The notes under the pieces: model-generated
The model's database searches: none
What the model was told of the DNA's origin: nothing
What the model saw: the letters and a program-made list of their open reading frames with translations, nothing else
Shown: positions 56,827-64,000 of the stretch, one piece after another
Layout of the letters: each line of letters begins with the position of its first letter
Numbering within the stretch: the stretch's first letter is position 1
From: Collinsella aerofaciens
GTDB lineage: Bacteria; Actinomycetota; Coriobacteriia; Coriobacteriales; Coriobacteriaceae
NCBI GenBank assembly: GCA_021639365.1
Contig: JAJXHK010000008.1
Location: forward strand, 1-64,000
DNA length: 64,000 nucleotides
Reading direction: 5' to 3'
Made by a program: the position numbers and the translations under genes

Positions 56827-57942
56827 CTAACGCAAACCCTCTACCGCATCCGCCAGAAGAGCGGCGGCCCTATCTTGAGCCAGACCACGCGCCGCCTGAC
56901 GCATGGCGTCGCGCGCCGCCGCGTCATCGACCAGGTGCAGCAGTTCATCGGCAAAGGCAGAACTGTCGATATCGGCATCGGCGCAGAGCACACCGGCCCC
57001 GGCGTCGACCAGATAACGGGCATTGGTGGTTTGGTGGTCGGCCGTCGCATGCGGATACGGCACGAGCACCGAGGGCACGGCGAGCGCAGCAATCTCGGCC
57101 ACGCTCGATGCACCCGAACGCGAGAGCGCCAAATCGGCAGCAGCCAGCATATCGCCCATGTTGTCGATGTAAGGCTGAACGCGGTAACGCTTGGCCTCCT
57201 CGGGCGTCAGCGCCAAAGCGCGCTCGGTCTCCTCAAAGCCGTCGGCACCCGTCGAATGCAAAACATAGAGGTTCTTGCGCGAAAGCAGCTCGTTTTTGAG
57301 CGAAACCACGCGCTCGTTGAGGTGCTGGGCGCCAAGTGAACCGCCAAAGACGAGCAGCAGCGTAGCGTCCTCGGGAACGCCAAGTGCCTTGCGGCCGCGA
57401 GCGCGATCGCCCTCGATCACCGAGCGACGAACAGGGTTGCCGGTCATGAGCACATGGTCAGGGTCACCTTCGCGCTCAAAGACCGAGCGCGCTGCAGGCA
57501 CCGAGATGCACACGCGGGCGGCATGGGAGTTCATCATCTTGTTGGCCAGGCCCGGAACAGAGTTCTGCTCATGAAGCAGATACGGAACGCCTGCGCCCTT
57601 GCACCACCCCAGCAGCGGAACCTCGACATAGGCACCAAAACCGATGGCGGCATCGGGCTTGCCGACCTTTGAGAAATGACTGGCGAGCGCACGCTTGGCC
57701 TTGTTGACACGCCACAGGGAGGTCAGCGCCGTCCAAGGACGGGAGCGGTCGAAGCCCGTGACCGTAATGGGCACAAAATCAAACCCAGCCTCGGGGACCA
57801 GACGACCCTCGAGCTTGCGCGACTGGCCCACGAACACAACGTGGTGGCCACGATCACGCAGCTCTTCGGCCAAGGCGAGCGCGGGGTTGATGTGTCCCGC
57901 CGTGCCGCCGGCTGCAATAGCAACGGTCATCTTATCGGTCAT
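56827..57942 (-). CDS. murG: lipid II synthase MurG (GlcNAc transferase)
   Basis: A 371-residue GT-B glycosyltransferase that adds GlcNAc to lipid I on the inner membrane face. The first G-loop is AAGGTAGHINPALALAEEL (about 10-28), HEQNSVPGLANKMM follows, the second G-loop is VFGGSLGAQHLN, and the UDP-binding segment SRSGASSVAEIAALAVPSVLVPYPHATADHQTTNA is present. The start at 57942 overlaps the last eleven bases of ftsW and follows AAGGGAC. Confidence 0.96.
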   Translation of the reverse strand: MTDKMTVAIAAGGTAGHINPALALAEELRDRGHHVVFVGQSRKLEGRLVPEAGFDFVPITVTGFDRSRPWTALTSLWRVNKAKRALASHFSKVGKPDAAIGFGAYVEVPLLGWCKGAGVPYLLHEQNSVPGLANKMMNSHAARVCISVPAARSVFEREGDPDHVLMTGNPVRRSVIEGDRARGRKALGVPEDATLLLVFGGSLGAQHLNERVVSLKNELLSRKNLYVLHSTGADGFEETERALALTPEEAKRYRVQPYIDNMGDMLAAADLALSRSGASSVAEIAALAVPSVLVPYPHATADHQTTNARYLVDAGAGVLCADADIDSSAFADELLHLVDDAAARDAMRQAARGLAQDRAAALLADAVEGLR

Positions 57943-59452
57943 GGTAGTCCCTTCGTACACGCGGTCCCTGGTCGTCGGTGCGCAAACGCGCCGACGGGTC
58001 CGAGTTCAAATCGATTCGATTATATCCGCCGCCCGCATTGCGAGGAGTTGGGCGCTGCGGACGACCTTGCGGCGCCGTTCGCTGACGCGGACGGGCTGCC
58101 GGCTCGGTCGCAGAGCCATCCAGAACGGTAAAGCCGCTACGCGAAGGTCGTTCACCGCGCACATGGGCTACGCCGGCGGTACTCTCATCCATAACGGCAA
58201 AGCTCTCGCGGCGACGGTCGTACTCATCGCGACGGGCGCTCTCGTACGAAACGCGCAGGATCAGACCGGCAAGCATAAGCGACACAATAATCGACGAACC
58301 GCCGTAGCTAATAAACGGCAACGGTTTGCCCGTCATGGGAAACACGTTGAGGATGCCCAGCGCATTGATCAAAAACTGCACCGCGAGAATGACCGCGGAG
58401 CCAGACGCCATGAGCGCGCCCCGACGATCGGTCGCCTGCTCGGCAATGCGAAACGCCGAGTAGATCAGCATCGCAAACACCAAGAAGAACAGCACGGTTC
58501 CGACAAAACCGACTTCCTCGCCAATGATGGCCAGGATGTAGTCATTGTGCGCCTCGGGCAGATACGAGTACTTCATGGTTGAGTTGCCGATGCCACGGCC
58601 GAACAGACCGCCCGAGGCAAAGGCCATGATGGCAAGCGTGGCCTGATAGCCGTCACCATACTCGTCGGCCCAAGGGTTCAACGCAACCTGAATACGCACC
58701 ATACGGTACGGCTCTGCAACAAGCGCAATCACGATCACGAGAATGCCAAAGATTATCACGCCGATGATAAATTTGGGGTCGAGACCCGCAAACAACGCCA
58801 TGCACATGAGGGTCAACAGGATGATCAGGACGGTACCGAAATCGGGCTGGATAAAGATCAGAAAGAGCGAAATGCCCAGGTAGATGCCCATCTTGCGAAG
58901 GAATTCGTTGATGTTGCCACCGGGCGAAAAGAAGCGATCGAGCATGATGGCCGAATACGCAATGGCAAATGGCTTTAAAAACTCGGAAGGCTGGAACTGA
59001 ATGCCGGCGATGTTGAGCCAGCGCGTGGCGCCACGGCTGCCGCTGCCCACCAAGAACACCAGAAACAGTAGCCCTATCATGCCTATGAGGAAGATCCTGA
59101 GCACATCCTCCCCAAACCAGCTGTCCGGCAAAACGCGCACGATGGCAATCAGCGCCAGAACACCGACCACGGCAAACGCAGCCTGCCGACCCAGAAAAAA
59201 CGTCGCTGAGCCATTCTCGTGCAGTGCCTCGACCGAAGACGCCGAGTACACCATCAGCAGACCAAAGCACACCAAGGTAAACAGGCAGGCCATAAATATC
59301 AGACGGGGGCGCATGATACGGGCGGGAACGCCGGCAATATAGCGTTCGCCAAACGTCTGCCTGCCACGACCGGAACGCGGTGTGCTGCGCCGCGAGGAAG
59401 CACGGTCCGAGTCGGGCCTCCTCATACCTTGTCGGGGGCTCTCCTCTCTCAC
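57932..59452 (-). CDS. ftsW: peptidoglycan glycosyltransferase FtsW
   Basis: A 506-residue SEDS-family polymerase that builds septal glycan chains. A basic Arg/Ser-rich cytoplasmic tail (about 1-45) precedes ten membrane segments starting RLIFMACLFTLVCFGLLMVYSASS. Core SEDS segments are QFQPSEFLKPFAIAY, EAHNDYILAIIGEEVGFVG and FPMTGKPLPFISYGGSSI. The C-terminal 100 residues are another basic, Arg/Pro-rich tail. I start at the GTG at 59452, six bases after AGGGG; an ATG nine codons later is an alternative. It overlaps murG by eleven bases. Confidence 0.93.
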   Translation of the reverse strand: MREESPRQGMRRPDSDRASSRRSTPRSGRGRQTFGERYIAGVPARIMRPRLIFMACLFTLVCFGLLMVYSASSVEALHENGSATFFLGRQAAFAVVGVLALIAIVRVLPDSWFGEDVLRIFLIGMIGLLFLVFLVGSGSRGATRWLNIAGIQFQPSEFLKPFAIAYSAIMLDRFFSPGGNINEFLRKMGIYLGISLFLIFIQPDFGTVLIILLTLMCMALFAGLDPKFIIGVIIFGILVIVIALVAEPYRMVRIQVALNPWADEYGDGYQATLAIMAFASGGLFGRGIGNSTMKYSYLPEAHNDYILAIIGEEVGFVGTVLFFLVFAMLIYSAFRIAEQATDRRGALMASGSAVILAVQFLINALGILNVFPMTGKPLPFISYGGSSIIVSLMLAGLILRVSYESARRDEYDRRRESFAVMDESTAGVAHVRGERPSRSGFTVLDGSATEPAARPRQRTAPQGRPQRPTPRNAGGGYNRIDLNSDPSARLRTDDQGPRVRRDYHDR

Positions 59453-59461
59453 CGGCAACCC

Positions 59462-60868
59462 CTATTCCATTTGCGATTTCGCTGCAGCGGCAAGCTGAGC
59501 CACATAGTCCTTAAACACGCGTCCGCGCTCCTCATAGCCCGAGAACTCATCGAACGAAGAGCAGGCAGGAGAAAGTAAGATCACGTCGCCACGGCTCGAC
59601 AGCGAACGGGCAACGTCCACTGCATCGCGTAGGTCATCCGCTTGGGCGATATCCACATCGCCATCGACATCGGCCTCGTCCATAGCGGCGGTGAAGCGCT
59701 CGCGCGCATCGCCAAAGCAGACGACCGAGCGCACGTTATCCATGACAACGCGCGCGAAGTCCGTGAGCGGCGTGCCCTTATCGTGGCCGCCGAGCAGCAA
59801 GATCACGTTGTCATCGGGAAATGCCGTCAGTGCCTTCTCGACCGCGTCGGTGTTGGTCGCCTTGGAATCGTTGACGTAGCGCACGCCGTCAATCTCGCCG
59901 CACGGCTCCACGCGGTGCTCGAGCGGCTGGAACGAGGCCAGACCGCGGCAGACACCATCGACATCGGCACCGACTGCCAAGGCAGCCGTGGCAGCACACA
60001 GGGCATTGATAACATTGTGATGGCCCGAGATCTTGAGCTCGGATGTAGCGATGAGCGGGGTCTCGACGCCCTTCAGGCGCACGATCATCTTGCCATCGCG
60101 CACAAAGGCGACATCCTCACCCTCTGGCTCGTCAAAGGCAACCTTGCAGATGCGACGACCCGGCGTATAGATGTACTCATCGAACTCGTGAATGCCGGCA
60201 TCTTCGACGTCGACAACCGCCAGATCGTCATCGACCATATTGTCAAACAGTTTGATCTTGGCAAGCGCATAGTTCTTATGGCTCTTATGCCAGGCCAAGT
60301 GGTCGGGAGTGATGTTGAGCAGCACAGCCACACGAGGGTGGAGCTCGGTGGTCGTAGCAATCTGATAGCTCGAGAGCTCAGCCACAAACCACTCGTTGTG
60401 GGCTCGGCCGTCAATCTCGTTGACCGGCGGCTCGCCGATGTTGCCGACAGCTACGCTGGCCTCGCCGGCAGCCTTGAGCAGATAATCAGTCAGCGACGTG
60501 GTAGTCGTCTTGCCGTTGGTGCCCGTGATGGCAATCCAGTTATCGGGCGACAGGCGATAGGCAAACTCTGGCTCACCCATAATCTGGGCGGCATGCTCGC
60601 GCCCGGCCTTAAAGAAGCCCGAGAACTCCGAGATGCCCGGGCACGTCACGCATACGTCATAGGCGCCCTCGACCTGTTCGGTCCCATAGACAAACGACGC
60701 ACCAGCAGCCTCGAGCGCACGCGTGGCGTCATTGGGCTCAGAGGTGCCGCCGCCATACACGGTAACGGCGCTTACGCGCTCGGGATGTGCCAGCGCCCAG
60801 CGGGCGACATCGAGACCGGATTTGCCCTGACCCAAAACGAGCAGGCTAAAGACATCAGCAAGAGGCAT
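59462..60868 (-). CDS. murD: UDP-N-acetylmuramoylalanine-D-glutamate ligase
   Basis: A 468-residue Mur ligase adding D-glutamate. It shows VLGQGKSGLDVARWAL (11-26), ATP loop ITGTNGKTTTTSL, VAELSSYQI, LNITPDHLAWH, YVNDSKATNTDA and LLGGHDKGTPL, all typical of MurD. The ribosome site before the ATG is weak; it starts nine bases after the mraY stop, so coupling is likely. Confidence 0.95.
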   Translation of the reverse strand: MPLADVFSLLVLGQGKSGLDVARWALAHPERVSAVTVYGGGTSEPNDATRALEAAGASFVYGTEQVEGAYDVCVTCPGISEFSGFFKAGREHAAQIMGEPEFAYRLSPDNWIAITGTNGKTTTTSLTDYLLKAAGEASVAVGNIGEPPVNEIDGRAHNEWFVAELSSYQIATTTELHPRVAVLLNITPDHLAWHKSHKNYALAKIKLFDNMVDDDLAVVDVEDAGIHEFDEYIYTPGRRICKVAFDEPEGEDVAFVRDGKMIVRLKGVETPLIATSELKISGHHNVINALCAATAALAVGADVDGVCRGLASFQPLEHRVEPCGEIDGVRYVNDSKATNTDAVEKALTAFPDDNVILLLGGHDKGTPLTDFARVVMDNVRSVVCFGDARERFTAAMDEADVDGDVDIAQADDLRDAVDVARSLSSRGDVILLSPACSSFDEFSGYEERGRVFKDYVAQLAAAAKSQME

Positions 60869-60877
60869 GAAAGACCA

Positions 60878-61897
60878 CTATCCCAACTGGAAGAACAGAG
60901 CAAGGCCAACGGCACCAAATGCCGCAGCGATAATCCAAAAACGAATGACGACCTTGGTCTCGGCCCAACCCTTCTTTTCGAAATGATGATGGATGGGCGC
61001 CATAAGGAAGACGCGCTTGTGCGTAAAGTGGAAGTAGACAACCTGAATCATGACCGACAGAGTCTCAACGATAAACAGGCCGCCGATAATGAGGGAGACG
61101 ACCTCGGTGTTAGTCATGATGGACGTACAGGCAAACGCGGCGCCCAGAGCAAGCGAGCCGGTATCACCCATAAAGATGCTCGCCGGATAGCAGTTGAACC
61201 ACAGAAAGCCCAAGCAGGCACCGGCACACGCGGTGCAGAAGATGGACAGGTTCACGTCTCCGTGCAAAAACGCCATGGCAGCCATGGCGAGCATGGCGAT
61301 CATGGAGGTGCCGCCAGCAAGACCGTCAAGGCCATCGGTCAGGTTCACGGCATTAGAAAGACCGGCAATCATCAGCCAGCAAAAGACAATATAGAGCCAC
61401 GGGAACGAATAGCCGCAGATGGTGGTCGAAAGCACGCCAAGGTCGATCGTCAACCCACCGGGAAAACGAATCTCGGGGGCGACGCCGCACCAGTTGACGG
61501 CAAGTACCGTAAAGGTGACACAGATAATGGTTAGGCCGATCATCTTGGCATGGGGCGTCAGACCGAGCGAGCGCCCATGCGTAACGGAGGTCAGGTCGTC
61601 GATCAGGCCCAGCACGCCGGTCGCCAGCGTGGCGAGCAGCACGAGTACGAGCTCGGTGGTGAGCTTGCCCATCAGCAGGCAGGTCAGCGAGATCGCGACG
61701 AGGATGACAACGCCACCCATGGTGGGCGTTCCCTGCTTAACCAAATGACGCTTGGGGCCGTCGGCACGAACCTGCTGGCCGATACCCTCGACCTTGAGCA
61801 GCTTGATCCACCACGGCATGAGCAGCAGCGCAATGGCTGCGGCGATGCCAAGCCCCAAAAAAGCCTGATACGTTGGATACGAGGGATTGCCGAACAT
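60878..61897 (-). CDS. mraY: phospho-N-acetylmuramoyl-pentapeptide transferase
   Basis: A 339-residue membrane enzyme that loads the UDP-MurNAc-pentapeptide onto undecaprenyl phosphate to form lipid I. About ten membrane segments. Family signatures are KQGTPTMGGVVIL, GLIDDLTSVTHGRSLGLTPHAKM, the catalytic NAVNLTDGLDGLAGG and FMGDTGSLALGAAFA with MAPIHHHFEKKGWAE. It follows murF by three bases. Confidence 0.97.
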   Translation of the reverse strand: MFGNPSYPTYQAFLGLGIAAAIALLLMPWWIKLLKVEGIGQQVRADGPKRHLVKQGTPTMGGVVILVAISLTCLLMGKLTTELVLVLLATLATGVLGLIDDLTSVTHGRSLGLTPHAKMIGLTIICVTFTVLAVNWCGVAPEIRFPGGLTIDLGVLSTTICGYSFPWLYIVFCWLMIAGLSNAVNLTDGLDGLAGGTSMIAMLAMAAMAFLHGDVNLSIFCTACAGACLGFLWFNCYPASIFMGDTGSLALGAAFACTSIMTNTEVVSLIIGGLFIVETLSVMIQVVYFHFTHKRVFLMAPIHHHFEKKGWAETKVVIRFWIIAAAFGAVGLALFFQLG

Positions 61898-61900
61898 GGG

Positions 61901-63325
61901 CTAGCACACACCTTCCACAAAGCGGTCGAGCTCAACAAAGCGGGAACCCTTGACCAGTACAACATCATGTTTTTCAAGCGCGCCGCCCATGCGGTCGAGC
62001 ACCTGCTGATAATCGGAGAACACCTGGATGCGGTCCTCGTCCATGCCCATCATGCGTGCGGCATCGGCCATAAGCTGGGCCAGCTCACCACCCACGCACG
62101 CCAGCATGTCGAGCTTCTTGGCGGCGGCATAGGCGCCCACGAGCTCATGCATGCGAGGAGCCTCATCGCCCATCTCGCCCATCTCGCCCAGGATCGCCAT
62201 GCGAGACCCCGCACACGAAAGCGAGCACAGCAGATCGAGGCCAGCAGCCATGGATTCGGCACTGGCGTTATAGGAGTCATCGATGACGCGTGCACCGCTC
62301 TTGGCGCGCTTGATCTCCTGGCGGTGTCCGGTGATCGTGAGACCCCTAAAGGCAGCATCGATCTGCTCGGGCGTCACGCCCAGGCGATAGGCAACCGCGG
62401 CGGCCTTAACGGCATTAGGAACGGACTGCACGCCGGGGATGGCAAGCATGGTATCGATCGTCTCACCCTGGCCAAAATCGAGCGTAAAGACCGGACGGCC
62501 TTCGTCATCAACACGAATGTCGCGGGCACGGACCTCATCATCGTCCGAGACGCCGGCCAGCATCACGTCGATACCAGCAGGCTGGGCGAACGTGTCGCGA
62601 ATGAACGGCGTAAAGTCGTCCTCGCCGCCCAAAACCAGCAGCGGCAAATAGTCGCCGGCGGCGCACATGCCCTGGACAATCTCGGCCTTAGCGCGGGCGA
62701 TGTTCTCGCGGCTGCCCAAAATGCCGATATGAGAGGTGCCGATCTTGCTCACGATGGCAAGGTTGGGATTGGCAGACTTAGACAGGCGCTCGATCTCGTG
62801 GAAATGGTTCATGCCCATCTCGAGCACCAGGACCTCGGTATCGGCCGGAGCGGAAAGCACCGTGAGCGGCATGCCGATCAGGTTATTGAAATTGCCCTTG
62901 GTGGCCCAGACACGATAGCGCTTGGCGAGCACAGCGGCGAGCACGTCCTTGGTCGTCGTCTTGCCGATGGAACCGGTAATGCCAACGACCAGGCAGCCAA
63001 GCTCCAGGCGATACGCGTGCGCCAAACGCAGCAGAAACTCCTCGGGATCATCGGTCAGCAAGATGGCACAGCCCTTGTCCTGCGCCAGCGAGACCAGCTC
63101 GGCCTCAGGCTCACGCGTCATCACGACGGCGCCGGCACCCGACTGGACGGCACGGGAAGCAAAATCATTGCCGTCGACGTTTTCACCGGGAAAGGCGACG
63201 AAAATCGTCCCTTCCTCGACCTGGCGCGAGTCGATAACGCACCCGCGGCATACCCGATCGACTTCTCCCGTCACGGTTCGGGCCCCTGTTGCGGCCGCGA
63301 GGTTGTTGACGGCGATCTCTATCAT
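61901..63325 (-). CDS. murF: UDP-MurNAc-tripeptide-D-alanyl-D-alanine ligase
   Basis: A 474-residue Mur ligase adding the terminal D-Ala-D-Ala. It has the MurE/F-type N-terminal domain (VCRGCVIDSRQVEEGTIFVAFPGENVDGNDF), the ATP loop VGITGSIGKTTTKDVL, NFNNLIGMPLTVL, VLEMGMNHFHEI and VIDDSYNASAESM; these identify MurF rather than MurE. AGGGGAG lies five bases before the ATG. In many genomes murE lies just upstream; here only 128 bases separate murF from the penicillin-binding protein gene, and murE is missing. Confidence 0.95.
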   Translation of the reverse strand: MIEIAVNNLAAATGARTVTGEVDRVCRGCVIDSRQVEEGTIFVAFPGENVDGNDFASRAVQSGAGAVVMTREPEAELVSLAQDKGCAILLTDDPEEFLLRLAHAYRLELGCLVVGITGSIGKTTTKDVLAAVLAKRYRVWATKGNFNNLIGMPLTVLSAPADTEVLVLEMGMNHFHEIERLSKSANPNLAIVSKIGTSHIGILGSRENIARAKAEIVQGMCAAGDYLPLLVLGGEDDFTPFIRDTFAQPAGIDVMLAGVSDDDEVRARDIRVDDEGRPVFTLDFGQGETIDTMLAIPGVQSVPNAVKAAAVAYRLGVTPEQIDAAFRGLTITGHRQEIKRAKSGARVIDDSYNASAESMAAGLDLLCSLSCAGSRMAILGEMGEMGDEAPRMHELVGAYAAAKKLDMLACVGGELAQLMADAARMMGMDEDRIQVFSDYQQVLDRMGGALEKHDVVLVKGSRFVELDRFVEGVC

Positions 63326-63453
63326 TGCAGCTCCCCTGTAAACCTAAATAATGCTATCGGCGTATTGTATCCCAGCGCCGCGCATGCGTGGTGCAGGGCA
63401 TGTGAACACCCCTCATATGGGACAACAAACCACGCCCCAAAGATTGTAACCCC

Positions 63454-64000
63454 CTACTTCGTGTGCGGGATGCCCAGCACGTCGAGCGCGTTGGCCATAA
63501 TGGACTGGAACGGCACCGCAGCGGCATCTGAGCCGCTCGGCGTTCCGTCGAGCGTGATATAGCACAGCACCTTGGGCGATTGTGCCGGTGCAAAGCCCAT
63601 AAAGGACGACATGTAGTTCTCCTTGAGGTAGCCGCCGTTCTCGTCGGCACGTTCGGCCGTACCGGTCTTACCCGCCACGTCATAGCCGTCAACCGCGCCG
63701 CCAACGCCCGTTCCCTCCGACACGACCGTCTGCATGCACGATGTCACCTGGGATGCGGCGTCCTCCGAAATCGCGCGCTCGCCTTCGCCCCAGTCCTTCT
63801 CGTCGCCTTTGCTGGACTTATAGAAGTGCGGGGTCATCATCACGCCGCCGTTGGCGATGCCGCCCACGGCACGTGCGATCTCAATCGGCGAGACAGACAG
63901 CGCCTGTCCAAAGCTCATCGAGCCCAGCGTGGCGCCGTCATACTGGTCACGCTCCTTGACGATGCCCAGGCTCTCGCCCGGAAAATCGACACCAGAGCTG
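63454..64000 (-). CDS. penicillin-binding protein transpeptidase, C-terminal part (FtsI-like)
   Basis: The last 181 codons of a D,D-transpeptidase whose 5' part lies beyond the window end; the frame is open to base 64000. MSFGQALSVSPIEIARAVGGIANGG and the third active-site motif KTGTAE are visible, while the serine and SxN motifs must lie outside. Its position directly before murF in the division cluster suggests FtsI/PBP2-type septal transpeptidase. The stop at 63454 is followed by 128 bases without a gene. Confidence 0.9.
   Translation of the reverse strand, partial: SSGVDFPGESLGIVKERDQYDGATLGSMSFGQALSVSPIEIARAVGGIANGGVMMTPHFYKSSKGDEKDWGEGERAISEDAASQVTSCMQTVVSEGTGVGGAVDGYDVAGKTGTAERADENGGYLKENYMSSFMGFAPAQSPKVLCYITLDGTPSGSDAAAVPFQSIMANALDVLGIPHTK

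Noticed and set aside
59642..63562. Long plus-strand reading frames (over 600 codons) opposite murD, mraY and murF
   Set aside because: They are antisense shadows of well-identified Mur genes in GC-rich DNA; the peptides are Arg/Gly/His-rich, match no family and lack ribosome sites.

Overview
The window reads as a chromosomal segment of a high-GC, anaerobic Gram-positive actinobacterium of the class Coriobacteriia, most likely Collinsella. This is an inference from gene content and style, not from a marker gene: a division/cell-wall cluster with ftsZ, sepF, yggT and divIVA but no ftsA, GC-rich coding with AT-rich gaps, several PTS sugar systems, and GAAAGGA-type ribosome sites. About 60 protein genes fill the window, most on the minus strand. 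Two RNA elements are certain: RNase P RNA (4751-5119, minus) and a TPP riboswitch (about 35103-35195, plus). I see no tRNA, rRNA, CRISPR array, transposase or prophage gene.

Layout. 0.3-8.5 kb: an MFS exporter, metY, a C_GCAxxG_C_C protein, yigZ, rnpB, rpsA, a HAD phosphatase and a DeoR regulator. 8.6-11.2 kb: a two-gene PTS IIBC/sugar isomerase operon behind a promoter carrying a 10-bp phased repeat. 11.3-18.0 kb: cysteine desulfidase (cyuA), rpiB, ndk, then argH, a new 56-residue ORF and argG, with an arginine-rich leader peptide upstream of argG. 18.1-27.3 kb: a HAD phosphatase, a LacI regulator beside an rpiB-rpe operon, polA, an M18 aminopeptidase and yaaA. 27.5-34.3 kb: a LacI-controlled operon (epimerase, ascorbate-type PTS IIA/IIC/IIB, transaldolase, split transketolase). 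34.5-43.5 kb: a membrane protein, thiC and thiD, a GDSL hydrolase, a PARG-like protein, a Bax inhibitor-1 protein, a phosphate transporter with its DUF47 partner, and a nitroreductase. 43.7-64.0 kb: divIVA, yggT, sepF and yggS, then phoU-pstBACS and pgeF, then ftsZ, ftsQ, murB, murC, murG, ftsW, murD, mraY, murF and a partial penicillin-binding protein, all on the minus strand.

How the parts fit. The right third is the cell-division and peptidoglycan-precursor (dcw) cluster and its ylm-type tail, interrupted by a phosphate-uptake operon coupled to pgeF by an ATGA overlap. The sugar loci all feed the pentose phosphate pathway (two rpiB, two epimerases, transketolase, transaldolase), each beside its own regulator with recognisable operator repeats.

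The most notable unexplained structures are non-coding. They are an apparent arginine attenuator before argG, a 65-bp palindromic element present three times with compensated stems, a 62-bp tandem hairpin array, several very long perfect inverted repeats, a second small hairpin family, and a yggT gene that seems to start at ATC. Start codons were moved from the longest reading frame wherever a ribosome site decided the start; such cases are noted.
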